Positions 53,601 to 61,148 of a DNA stretch of 64,000 nucleotides are shown here, in pieces (within the stretch, counting starts at the first letter, position 1; each line of letters opens with the position of its first letter). The position numbers were made by a program, and so were the translations under genes. The notes beneath the pieces were generated by a model. That model did not search any database. It was given only the letters and a program-made list of their open reading frames with translations, and was not told where the DNA came from. The stretch comes from G965212005 sp965212005 (GTDB lineage: Bacteria > Pseudomonadota > Gammaproteobacteria > Porifericomitales > Porifericomitaceae), in assembly GCA_965212005.1 (NCBI GenBank), contig OZ243038.1:2232001-2296000 (forward strand), in the 5' to 3' direction.

Positions 53601-56600
53601 GCTGGCCCCGGCCGCGTTGCCGGAGTTTTTGGACCCGGGACTGCTGATCACCATCCAGCCGGTGGGGGTGCGCTTTGCCGAGCCGGTGCCCATTACCTTT
53701 CCGAACATCGATGAGCTCGAGCCGGGGACCGAGGTAGACATCTGGTCACTGGACCCCGACAGCGGCGACTTTGGCGTAGTAGGCAAGGGCCGGGTCAGCC
53801 GGGATGGCCAGCGCATTGAGACCATCGAGGGCGGGATCCGTGCGGCCGACTGGCACGGACCGGTCCCGGCCCCGCCCGACCCGGAGCCCGATTGCGAGCC
53901 AGACATGGAGCCTTGCAATGAACCCGAGGCTCCGGAGAACCCGGGTGACTGTCCAGGAAAAAGTGCCTCCACCATTGATCAGAGCAACTGCAACCTGAGT
54001 GTGGACTTTGCCCTGCCGGTCTATCGCTCGCTGGAGAGGGATCGCAGCTGGCGGTTCATTTATCGTAGCGACACCGCCCGCCCGCGCCCGCAGGTATCCT
54101 TTGATGTGGGTCTGGGTGCTGCGCGCCCCCGGCGCCTGTCCTACCGCTTGCGCCTGGGGGGGCGGGAGTTGGAGCCGGTATACGTATCCATGCCGCGCCG
54201 GGAAGGCCTGGTCCTGCGCCAGGGTCTTGCGGTGCCTGCCGAGGACCTGCCCTCCGGGCGCATCCCCTACGAGTTGATGATAACGAGTATCTGGGCGCAG
54301 ACGCGCATCGGGACGCCCGTTGAGAGCTTCGTGCTGCTGGACAACGCCGCCCCCAGCCCCTTTGGAGCGGGCTGGCGCCTGCAGGGTTTGGAAGAGCTGC
54401 AGGTCTCGCCAGAGGGCATCACGCGCATCCGCCCGGGTAAACGCCCGATGTTCTATGAGCGCAATGAAACGGGCTGGACCACCCCGGATGCGGACTTCTC
54501 CGTACTGCTCGCCCTGCCCGGGGGCGGCTACCGCATTACCGAGAAAGACGGAACGGCATGCGAGTTTGATGCCAGTGGCCAGATGAGCGTGCGCCGGGAC
54601 CGCAACGGCAACGAGCTGCGCTACCACTACGGGGCGCAGCGGCGCTTGGAGCGCCTGACCGATCCGGTGGGCCTGGTGACCCACTTTCGCTACCGCAACG
54701 GTTACCTGCACCAGGTTGAGGACCCGGCAGGGCGGGTAAGCGAGTTCCGCCACGATGCCGCGGGCAACCTGGTTCAACTGACCTACCCGGACGGGAGCGT
54801 ACTGCGCTATGGCTACGATGGAGCGCACCTGCTGCAAGAGCGCCGCGACGAGCGCGGCAACCGCTACCGCTACCGCTACGATAGCAACGGCTATGCCCTG
54901 GTAGGGGAGCTGCCGGACGGGAGTAGTCGCGGGGTACGTGGGCGCAACCTGGCCGGAGTACACGCCCCGGGCAGCGGCACGATGGCAGAGCCGATGGAGC
55001 CCCTGTTGCGCGCCGCCGCGCAGAGCCTGCATCGCGATGCCCGGGGCCACAGCTCGCAACTTCGGCTGGATGGTCACAGCGCCGTGTTATTCAGCCAGGA
55101 TGCCGTTGCCCGGGAGAATAACTACGAGCGCGATGCCGACAGCAACCCCACGCGCCTGCAGCGCCCGAATGGCTCAGTGCTGGAGCGCCAATATGATGCG
55201 CAGGGCAACGTCCTGGTGCGCACCGAGCGCTTCAACGGGGCGACCTACCGCTACACCTATGACCAATACTCGTTGCTGACCTCGTACATCAATCCACGCG
55301 GTCACCGCATGCAGATGGATCGCGATGCCCGAGGCAACATGGTAACAATGGTCAACCACTTGGGCCACACCATGAAGATGGAATACGACAGCCGCGGCCT
55401 GGTCACCCGTAGCCAGAGCCCTAATGGGTTGGTCACGCGCTACACCTACAACGCCGAGGGTCTGAGGCAAGAGAGCACCGAGACCCCGCCCGCCGGCACC
55501 CCGGGGGCCGTGCGCACCACCCGCTGGCGCTACCACCCCACCGGCCTGATGGCCGGCATGACCAGCCCGGAAGGGGTAGAGACCAGCTTTCACTACGATG
55601 AGCGCAGCCGCCTCATCCGGATGCGCGACAACCTGGGTCAGGAGCAACGCTTCGAATACGATCTCTACGGCAACATAGTGCGCGTGGAGATCACCAACAG
55701 CGATGGCAGCCCGGCCCTTCGCACGCGCCAGGTCTACGATGAGCGCAACCGCCTCATCGAGAGGGCCATGCCTCATGTAGGCGAGAGCGAGTCCATCACC
55801 CGCTACACGCTGGATGCCGAGAGCAACGTGACCGCCATGACCGACCCCAACGGAGCGCAATCGAGCTCCGTCTACGACCGGGTGGATAGGCTGAGCAGCT
55901 ACACCCACCGGCTGAATGGCGTGACCGAGTACGAATATGACACCCGGGATCGCATGATTCGGGTAGTCGCGCCCAACGGGGTCGTAACCGAGTACGACTA
56001 CGACGTGCTGGCGCGGGTGACCGAAGAGCGCAGCCCGGACCGGGGCACGCTGCGCTACGAATACGACCTGGCCAATAACGTTATCGCTATCCGCGAGGGC
56101 CGTGGCATCGTGATGCGCTACCGCTACGACGAGTTAGAGCGCATGGTCGAAGCGAGCTACCCGAACACCCATCCGGGCAAGGACGAGCAGGTGCGCTACC
56201 GCTATGACAGCTGCCCGCTGGGCTTGGGGCGCTTGTGCGAGCGCCACGACGAGTCCGGTCGCACTGCCTACCGCTACGATGTATGGGGCAACGTGGTGGA
56301 GATGGAGCACGAAGAGCTGGGCGTGCGCTACCACACCCGCTACAGCTGGGACCGGGAAGATAAGCTCTCACGCATGGAGCTGCCCAGTGGTCGGGTGGTC
56401 GAGTACAGCCGAGACGGGGTGCGCCGCCTGTTGGGCTTGCAGGCCCGGCTCAACGGCGAGCGCCGGCCCATCGTAAGCGAGTTGCGCTACCGGGGTGATA
56501 ACCGGATGCGCTCGTATCGCTACGGCAACGGCCAGCAGGATCAGCGCAGCTACGATCGGCAGGGCCGTTTGCTCGTCCAGCGCCTGGCCGGAGCCGAGGA

Positions 56601-57867
56601 CCTCCAGAGCGATGCGCGCAGCTACCGCTACGATGCCAACGGCAACATTGTGGACCTGAACGGCAGCTACGAGCGCAACCGCTACGGCTACGATGCGCTG
56701 GATCGCCTAGACAGCGACCGCATTGAAGAAGAGGCCGCCATAGGCTATACCTATGATCTGAACGGCAACCGCCTGAGGACGCAGGTAGAAGAGGACGGCA
56801 CGCGTTACGATTACCTTTCTGGCAGCAATCGTCTGCAAGCCAGTGAGGAACGGCGTGGCCCGGAGGCGGCCTCCTTTGCCCCCCGAGCGGACCGGCGCCT
56901 GGAATACAACGATGCCGGACGCCTGTGGAGGCTCTACGAAGGCGAAGGAGCCGATAAGCCGCTACGCGCCGAATACATCTACAACGGTATGGGGCAACGC
57001 ACTCGCAAGATCGTACACGAGGCAGAAGGCCGCCGGCGCACCACGCTCTACCACTACGACCTGCAAGGGATGCTTATCACCGAGACCGAGGCCGACGGCA
57101 GCGTGTTGCGTGATTACCTGTGGGCCAACGCCCAGCCGGTGGCGCAGATTGATAAGCAGGCAGAGCAGGAACGGATTACCTATCTGTACCCGGACCATCT
57201 AATGACCACGCGCTTGGGGATGGACGAGACCGGGACCGTGGTCTGGCGTTGGGAAGGAGAGGCATTCGGGCAGAGCGGCGCCGAGCAAGACCCGGATGGA
57301 GACGGACGAGAGGTGCTCATGCGCCTGCGTTTTCCAGGTCAATATCACGACACCGAGAGTGATCTGTACTACAACTGGAACCGTTATTACGACCCCAGTA
57401 CCGGACGGTATATTCAGAGTGACTTCATCGGGTTGCAAGGTGGGTTGAACACCTATGGATACGTGGAAGGAAACCCGTTGATGTACACTGACCCAACCGG
57501 TGAAGAACCTGTGCTGACTGCTATTTTGCTGGGTGTACTAATAGGCCTTAGTATTGAGTTTATTATACAGTGGGTTAACCACGAAGGTAATCTGCTTTGC
57601 TTCAATATACATCATATTATAATATCTATGATGGTTGGATCTGTTGCCCCCGGAATTTACCAAATATTGAAAACTCTTTGGAATGCATTCAAGATTTTAC
57701 TGAGGCTTTCGAAGCTAGGATCTCTCGAACGTTCCGCCAAGCTAAAAGAGTATTGGAAGATCATTCTCGTTATGGTAGTCACAAGAGCTGTTTGGGACTT
57801 GGTGAAGTTCTACTCGAAAAGACTCACGGAGTTTGGTAACCGAGATGGTTGCGAGTGCAGCAGGTAA
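50689..57867 (+). CDS. Giant exported Rhs/YD-repeat protein with variable tip
   Basis: The 2392 residues divide as follows: N-terminal signal or anchor (1-45); beta-propeller-like SBBP repeats (about 70-550); three cadherin/putative Ig-like repeats starting PPQIESQAP, PPQITSTAP and PPRWADLPD (552-822); a carboxypeptidase-regulatory-like domain (822-900); and an Rhs-associated domain (FPNIDELEPGTEVDIWSLDP). A YD-repeat shell (about 1270-2240) ends at YDPSTGRYIQSDFIGLQGGL. The tip after TDPTG is about 128 residues, AT-rich in DNA and contains hydrophobic helices (AILLGVLIGLSIEFIIQWV and others), perhaps a membrane-active toxin. The usually invariant DPIGL motif is DFIGL here. Other Rhs toxins leave by type VI; this one has a Sec-type start and lies beside a type II cluster. 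Confidence 0.88.
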   Translation: MSPLVHTLLGLIRQSVLGALVLGGVCVFGLLGPWQVDSVQAGAVGPLPSAWQALLGTGALRTPPARLQASPPAALPAPTLRSGARLGGAGTESLPALAVGADGRVWLAGSSTSPSFAGQVPGGAPGAGEQDVVIGVLSASGDRWEQLIRIGGSASEQAHGIALDGQGRAWVVGETDSADFPRQGSLHNPEPGSAPQPDSLPGPGAGGIDGFVLRLSARGEVEYSATLGRRGTDRLWSVAIGPGDTPGDAGSESIWVAGQTHSVDWVEPRPERGERGGSEVLLARLSASGALEQSYLLSGPGQEYARAVQVSPSGAVWIGGSSSSQRLSVPASAFAGSWQSQSGGGVDALIARLEPARGWTYLSYVGGAGTEQAQSLSLEPDGALWVTGSAQDSLGRSGRWQGWVLRLGAPGEPDEATGPSSWYRRYGGSGADRLRAVQADADGAWLVGWSLSKDLPVSAQAAQRSHNGQSDGWLLRLDQQGRMRYASYLGGVYRDELSALVVRPDPATSTPILWLAGRSASPELPPPDRIAPGALRPGTGTDWLVVQLDPGNRPPQIESQAPTRAQAGLPYQYQLQASDPDQDPLLYTLEQAPPGMRINARGLIQWSPEQVGLYPVQVVVSDGRGGRAEQRYQLSVVSANQPPQITSTAPVQAEIQALYRYPIQASDPEGQALDYELRQAPLGMRLVQGELRWTPARVGPSAVHLVVSDPQGGQDAQRFVIEVRYPADNQPPRWADLPDQEVALGSEWVLWLPVQDPEGLPLRFGVRPLPLPAGARLDVRSGQFRFRPRTAGSYTLIFSADDGRFRSEQRLLLKVPEPEPGAPTALRARLLDAESLARGQQRPLVGAQVSLLGTGLDTRTNAEGYFTISGIPPGPQTLDLAPGTIRAPNGALYAGFRERIELLEGVLNDLTRPLSLPRLSGASRTQINPQQRTIVENPELGVSLEVPAGMALDEAGRPYTGALWISEVPRGLAPAALPEFLDPGLLITIQPVGVRFAEPVPITFPNIDELEPGTEVDIWSLDPDSGDFGVVGKGRVSRDGQRIETIEGGIRAADWHGPVPAPPDPEPDCEPDMEPCNEPEAPENPGDCPGKSASTIDQSNCNLSVDFALPVYRSLERDRSWRFIYRSDTARPRPQVSFDVGLGAARPRRLSYRLRLGGRELEPVYVSMPRREGLVLRQGLAVPAEDLPSGRIPYELMITSIWAQTRIGTPVESFVLLDNAAPSPFGAGWRLQGLEELQVSPEGITRIRPGKRPMFYERNETGWTTPDADFSVLLALPGGGYRITEKDGTACEFDASGQMSVRRDRNGNELRYHYGAQRRLERLTDPVGLVTHFRYRNGYLHQVEDPAGRVSEFRHDAAGNLVQLTYPDGSVLRYGYDGAHLLQERRDERGNRYRYRYDSNGYALVGELPDGSSRGVRGRNLAGVHAPGSGTMAEPMEPLLRAAAQSLHRDARGHSSQLRLDGHSAVLFSQDAVARENNYERDADSNPTRLQRPNGSVLERQYDAQGNVLVRTERFNGATYRYTYDQYSLLTSYINPRGHRMQMDRDARGNMVTMVNHLGHTMKMEYDSRGLVTRSQSPNGLVTRYTYNAEGLRQESTETPPAGTPGAVRTTRWRYHPTGLMAGMTSPEGVETSFHYDERSRLIRMRDNLGQEQRFEYDLYGNIVRVEITNSDGSPALRTRQVYDERNRLIERAMPHVGESESITRYTLDAESNVTAMTDPNGAQSSSVYDRVDRLSSYTHRLNGVTEYEYDTRDRMIRVVAPNGVVTEYDYDVLARVTEERSPDRGTLRYEYDLANNVIAIREGRGIVMRYRYDELERMVEASYPNTHPGKDEQVRYRYDSCPLGLGRLCERHDESGRTAYRYDVWGNVVEMEHEELGVRYHTRYSWDREDKLSRMELPSGRVVEYSRDGVRRLLGLQARLNGERRPIVSELRYRGDNRMRSYRYGNGQQDQRSYDRQGRLLVQRLAGAEDLQSDARSYRYDANGNIVDLNGSYERNRYGYDALDRLDSDRIEEEAAIGYTYDLNGNRLRTQVEEDGTRYDYLSGSNRLQASEERRGPEAASFAPRADRRLEYNDAGRLWRLYEGEGADKPLRAEYIYNGMGQRTRKIVHEAEGRRRTTLYHYDLQGMLITETEADGSVLRDYLWANAQPVAQIDKQAEQERITYLYPDHLMTTRLGMDETGTVVWRWEGEAFGQSGAEQDPDGDGREVLMRLRFPGQYHDTESDLYYNWNRYYDPSTGRYIQSDFIGLQGGLNTYGYVEGNPLMYTDPTGEEPVLTAILLGVLIGLSIEFIIQWVNHEGNLLCFNIHHIIISMMVGSVAPGIYQILKTLWNAFKILLRLSKLGSLERSAKLKEYWKIILVMVVTRAVWDLVKFYSKRLTEFGNRDGCECSR

Positions 57868-57870
57868 AAT

Positions 57871-58143
57871 ATGAAAAAAAAGATAATAAAAATATTTCTG
57901 GAACAACTACATTTTAATATATGGCTGATGGAGCCTATAATAGTTGCGATAAATATTGTAATAGTCATTTACTATTGGCCAACCGTCGAGTCCCTAGTGG
58001 ATAAACTGATTAAACTGGATAATGGTCAACTACTATTCGGTGCAATTGGTCTTATTTATATTGTTTTTGTTCGTGTTCTTACTTATGTTGTTCCTGAGGT
58101 TCTTGCTCATGTTATTCTTCGTGTTCTTAAGCGATATCAGTAA
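57871..58143 (+). CDS. Small membrane protein, candidate immunity to the Rhs tip
   Basis: The 90-residue product starts 3 nt after the rhs stop and has two hydrophobic helices (EPIIVAINIVIVIYYWPTV and LLFGAIGLIYIVFVRVLTYV). Its position right behind a membrane-type toxin tip, small size and low GC fit an immunity protein. A diverged paralog is at 59921-60352. No family recognised; the role is inferred from position. Confidence 0.6.
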   Translation: MKKKIIKIFLEQLHFNIWLMEPIIVAINIVIVIYYWPTVESLVDKLIKLDNGQLLFGAIGLIYIVFVRVLTYVVPEVLAHVILRVLKRYQ

Positions 58144-58331
58144 CAGTTTGTTATGGGGTTGCCTTCCACAATACATACGTTGAAGTAACATCCGATGAGC
58201 ATCGAGGTGAAACAAGCTGGGTTGGCAGCCTTGTTCAACTAGGCGAAGATGTCTGGGATATCGTGGAAAGAGACTCTGGCTTCGGCGATCTCGAAGTAGC
58301 TGAAAATGAAATTACCGAAAAAAACTCATAA
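58126..58331 (+). pseudogene. Cassette gene remnant 1 (C-terminal part)
   Basis: A frame without a start reads VAFHNTYVEVTSDEHRGETS and on to EVAENEITEKNS and stops inside the attC-like site, as integron cassette genes commonly do. A second copy at about 60390-60560 is one base shorter near its end and so reads past the stop. The family is not recognised. Confidence 0.55.
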
Positions 58332-58416
58332 CAAGTTTATCAACGATCGCCCTTCGGGCTGGACCGTTAAAAGCGCTGCTTCGCAGCAACGCGGCCCGTT
58401 ATTAAAGGCGTTAGGT
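58326..58416 (+). other. Integron attC-like site 1 (91 bp)
   Basis: The site starts TCATAACAA and ends GGCGTTAGGT (R' core GTTRRRY form). Inner segments TTTATCAACG and CGTTATTAAA pair with one mismatch and one wobble, as attC stems do, and a small GCTGC/GCAGC hairpin lies inside. A small gene starts 7 nt after the site. An imperfect twin is at 60559-60649. No integrase was found in the window. Confidence 0.6.
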
Positions 58417-58422
58417 GTCCGC

Positions 58423-58632
58423 ATGGAAAGCAACTTAGTCCGCACGAAGGTAACAACCGATGATGACTGCGAGGATGCTAAAGCTGATCTGGCATGACAC
58501 GAGAAATGCGTTGAGTTACGGAGGGCGTTCAACGCAAGGTGGCGTTCTGGTGTTGATGATGACCAAATTAAAAATAAACTTGGAGCCATTGAAAACGCTC
58601 AAGCTCGGGTTGATAAGTTTTGTTGTGACTAA
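58423..58632 (+). pseudogene. Small cassette gene with in-frame TGA
   Basis: Starting just after the attC-like site, the frame reads MESNLVRTKVTTDDDCEDAK, hits TGA at 58495, and continues in the same frame as HEKCVELRRAFNARWRSGVD and on to a TAA at 58630. A TGG-to-TGA change would explain it. The first 13 bases match the start of the small gene at 60656. Unknown function; broken unless read through. Confidence 0.5.
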
Positions 58633-58658
58633 CCAAGACGGCGACAACTTGAAATCCA

Positions 58659-59938
58659 GAGACTGTAAAAAAGTTTGTGTAAATGGCATTGTCCATTCTG
58701 GAGGACTAAGCCATGCCAATATCAGACAAATTGATCGACCAGCTACTGGAAGGCAACACATCACCGGAAGATATTTTGGGTGAGGATGGCTTGCTCAGGT
58801 GGCTCACCAAACGCGTGGCGGAACGCGTCCTTGAAGCGGAGATGGAACAACATCTCGGCCATTCAAAACATGACGTGGCGGGCAATAACACCGGCAACTC
58901 TCGCAACGGCAAAAGCGGCAAAACTGTACGCAGCGTTCACGCAGAGAGCGATCTGCAAGTCCCCCGTGACCGCAATGGCCAGTTTGCCCCGCAACGGGTC
59001 AAGAAGGACGAAAGGCAGCTCAACGGCTTCGATGAGCGTATTATCTCCCTGTATGCCAAGGGCATGACCACCCGGGATATCCAAGCCCATTTTATGGAGG
59101 TCTATGGCGTTGAGGTATCAGCCAGTTTTATCTCCCAGGTCACCAATGGGGTGATGGAGGAGGTCAAGGCCTGGCAGAACCGCCCTCTGGAGAGCGTTTA
59201 TCTCATTGTCTATCTGGATGCCCTGGTGGTTCGCAGCCGTTCTTCGGGTGGGGTAGAGAATAAATCGATTTACTTGGTGCCGGGCATCAACCGGGAGGGT
59301 GAGAAAGAGCTGCCGGGCTTGTGGCTGGCGCAAACCGAGGGCACCCGGTTCCGGCTATCGGTCATGACCGAGCGGAAGAGCCGCAGGGTACAGGAGATCT
59401 GGCTCGCCTGTAGCGATGGTTTGAAGGGCTTTGCGCAAGCCATAGAGGCCGTTTACCCGCACACCCGGGTGCAACTGTGTATCGTACATCAGGTTCGCCA
59501 TTCTCTGCGCTATGTGAGCTGGAAACAGCGCAAAGCGGTTGCCGCTGACTTGAGGCGTATTTACAGTGCAACCACCCTCACGGAAGCGGAGCAAGCCCTG
59601 GCAGCTTTTGCCGAGCGCTGGGACCAGGAACATCCGGGCATCAGCCAATCCTGGCGTAACCACTGGGAGCGCCTGAGCGTGTTCTTCGATTATCCGCCAC
59701 AGATCCGCAAGGTAATCTACACCACCAATGCCATAGAATCGCTGAATGCCTCGCTGCGCAAGGTGACCCGAACGAGGCGTTCATTCCCGAACGATGAAGC
59801 GGTGATGAAAGTATTATACTTGGCCTTGCATGAAATCACGCGGAAAAGGACCATGCCGATCCGGGATTGGAAACAGGCGATGAGCCAGTTTATGATCTTG
59901 TTCGGTGAGCGAGCTTCACTGTGATAGCCCGCCATTTA
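58659..59938 (+). mobile_element. IS256-family element, right end incomplete
   Basis: The left end (GAGACTGTAAAAAAGTTTGT and on to GTAAATGGC) has the usual IS256 terminal form. The expected mirror at the right is cut short: only GCCATTTAC is present, followed by a 24-bp tandem duplication. No target duplication was found, so the right part probably suffered a deletion or recombination. Confidence 0.7.
58713..59924 (+). CDS. IS256-family transposase
   Basis: The 403-residue DDE-type transposase is full length. Family motifs include AERVLEAEMEQHLGHSKHD, RNGKSGKTVRS, the first Asp in VYLDALVV, LCIVHQVRHSLRYVSWKQRK and the IYTTNAIESLNASLRKVTRT block with the catalytic Glu. The start ATG lies 54 bp inside the left end. 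Probably active in itself. Confidence 0.95.
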   Translation: MPISDKLIDQLLEGNTSPEDILGEDGLLRWLTKRVAERVLEAEMEQHLGHSKHDVAGNNTGNSRNGKSGKTVRSVHAESDLQVPRDRNGQFAPQRVKKDERQLNGFDERIISLYAKGMTTRDIQAHFMEVYGVEVSASFISQVTNGVMEEVKAWQNRPLESVYLIVYLDALVVRSRSSGGVENKSIYLVPGINREGEKELPGLWLAQTEGTRFRLSVMTERKSRRVQEIWLACSDGLKGFAQAIEAVYPHTRVQLCIVHQVRHSLRYVSWKQRKAVAADLRRIYSATTLTEAEQALAAFAERWDQEHPGISQSWRNHWERLSVFFDYPPQIRKVIYTTNAIESLNASLRKVTRTRRSFPNDEAVMKVLYLALHEITRKRTMPIRDWKQAMSQFMILFGERASL

Positions 59939-59965
59939 CTCACTGTGATAATCTGCCATTTACTC
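59918..59965. repeat. 24-bp tandem duplication at the IS256 right end
   Basis: CACTGTGATA-(GCCC or ATCT)-GCCATTTACT occurs twice in direct succession, differing only in the four internal bases. It spans the transposase stop and replaces the expected terminal repeat. Confidence 0.75.
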
Positions 59966-60352
59966 AGGTTCGCCAGGGGTACAAGGAAGCTTTTTAAGTT
60001 AGCTTCTCACGAACGTGCCGCTAAGTATCGAGATAGAAAGATAATAATAATATTTTGGGAACACTTGGATTTTATAATACATATGATAGATTTGATCATA
60101 TGGTTGATAGGTATAGGAATATTAGCGGCTTACTCGCCGCCAATCATATCCAGTCTGGACAGAGCGTTCATTCCCGAACGATGGATCGGTGGAAGTATTA
60201 TACTTGGCCTTCTGGATAAGGGTATAGGTCTACTACTACTAGCAGTTGGTGTTACTATTTATCTTATTTTTTTTCGTGTTCTTGCTTTTGTTATTACTGA
60301 GGTTCTTGCTCGTGTTTTTTTTCGTGTTCTTAAGCGAAAGCGAATTAAGTAA
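59921..60352 (+). pseudogene. Rhs tip end fused to an immunity-like membrane gene (paralog)
   Basis: The N-terminal part (RKLFKLASHERAAKYRDRK) is similar to the end of the rhs tip (RLSKLGSLERSAKLKEYWK). The rest (KIIIIFWEHLDFIIHMIDLI through RVFFRVLKRKR) is a diverged copy of the membrane gene at 57871. The order rhs-tip to membrane gene is the same but the stop, start and about 35 codons between are lost, giving a hybrid frame. The 5' side is cut by the IS256 element; a GTG at 59921 comes from the IS itself. Expression is doubtful. Confidence 0.65.
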
Positions 60353-60669
60353 CAGTTTGTTATGAGATGGTAATTCAGTGTACATCAACGGGTTGCCTTC
60401 CACCATACATGCGTCGAAGTAACATCCGGTGAGCATCGAGGTGAAACAAGCTGGGTTGGCAGCCTTGTTCAACTACGCGAAGATGTCCGGTATATCGTGG
60501 AAAGGGACTCTGGATTCGGCGATATCGAAGTAGCTGCAAATGAAATTACCGAAAAAACTCATAACAAGTTTATCAACGATCGCCCTTAGGGCCGGACCGC
60601 TAAAAGCGCCGCTTCGCAGCAACGCGGCCCGTTATTAAAGGCGTTAGGTGTCCGCATGAAAAGCAACTG
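60349..60669 (+). repeat. Second copy of the downstream cassette block
   Basis: This block repeats 58138-58436: tail of the membrane gene, remnant gene, attC-like site and first bases of the next small gene. Copy 2 has extra bases near 60365-60392, part of which is an inverted piece of the rhs tip junction (27 bases at 60376-60402 against 57466-57492, one mismatch). The remnant in this copy lacks one A near 60556 and no longer stops in the attC-like site. Confidence 0.75.
60559..60649 (+). other. Integron attC-like site 2 (91 bp)
   Basis: Same length and ends as site 1 with four base differences by eye. One difference disturbs the small inner hairpin. It precedes a coupled pair of genes (37-aa ORF and ankyrin gene). 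Same orientation as site 1. Confidence 0.6.
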
Positions 60670-60769
60670 GAAAAAGAATCGTCATAAAGATAATTCGATA
60701 AAAGAATGGGGCAATCGCGTACGAAAACTGGAAGAGCTATACAGACAAGAGTGCGGGAGCCAATGCTAA
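60656..60769 (+). CDS. Small cassette protein (37 aa) coupled to the ankyrin gene
   Basis: The frame starts 6 nt after attC-like site 2 and encodes a very basic peptide (MKSNWKKNRHKDNSIKEWGN and on, ending CGSQC). Its TAA overlaps the ankyrin ATG (TAATG), so the two are translationally coupled. It could be a small toxin, an antitoxin-like partner or a leader; no family recognised. Confidence 0.5.
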   Translation: MKSNWKKNRHKDNSIKEWGNRVRKLEELYRQECGSQC

Positions 60770-61140
60770 TGAAGACATTAAAAGAAGTTTTGCAAGAATT
60801 TAAAGAATACAGGCCCGCGTTTTCGGACATTGATATTGATCTGGCTGACGCAAATCAGCGGTGTTGGGGTGGCGACACCGCACTTCATATAGCGTCAGAG
60901 TTCGGAGAAATTGAAAACGTTGAAGTACTATTAGCTAATGGTGCTGATGTAAATATTGCAGGTGACATTGGCTATACGCCTTTACACTACGCTGCAGCGA
61001 AAGGGAACACTGACATTATTAAAATACTTCTTAAAGCCGGTGCAAATCCAAATTTAACAGATGAGTTCGATGACACCCCACTGAAAGTTGCCGAACGGGG
61101 ACATCACGATGGTGCTGCAAAGCTGTTAAGAAATCCATAA
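60769..61140 (+). CDS. Ankyrin-repeat protein, candidate immunity protein
   Basis: The 123-residue product has an N-terminal helix (LKEVLQEFKEYRPAFSDIDI) and three ankyrin repeats (GDTALHIASEFGEIENVEVL, GYTPLHYAAAKGNTDIIKIL, DDTPLKVAERGHHDGAAKLL). Single-domain ankyrin proteins are a known class of immunity protein in polymorphic toxin loci. GGGAG lies 9 nt upstream. It ends 8 bp before the orphan rhs copy begins, and no attC-like site follows it. Confidence 0.8.
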   Translation: MKTLKEVLQEFKEYRPAFSDIDIDLADANQRCWGGDTALHIASEFGEIENVEVLLANGADVNIAGDIGYTPLHYAAAKGNTDIIKILLKAGANPNLTDEFDDTPLKVAERGHHDGAAKLLRNP

Positions 61141-61148
61141 ATTTCATT

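Noticed and set aside
53746..55077. 443-codon minus-strand frame inside the rhs gene
   Set aside because: Antisense to the YD region; repeated VAVAVA-type composition comes from the YD codons.
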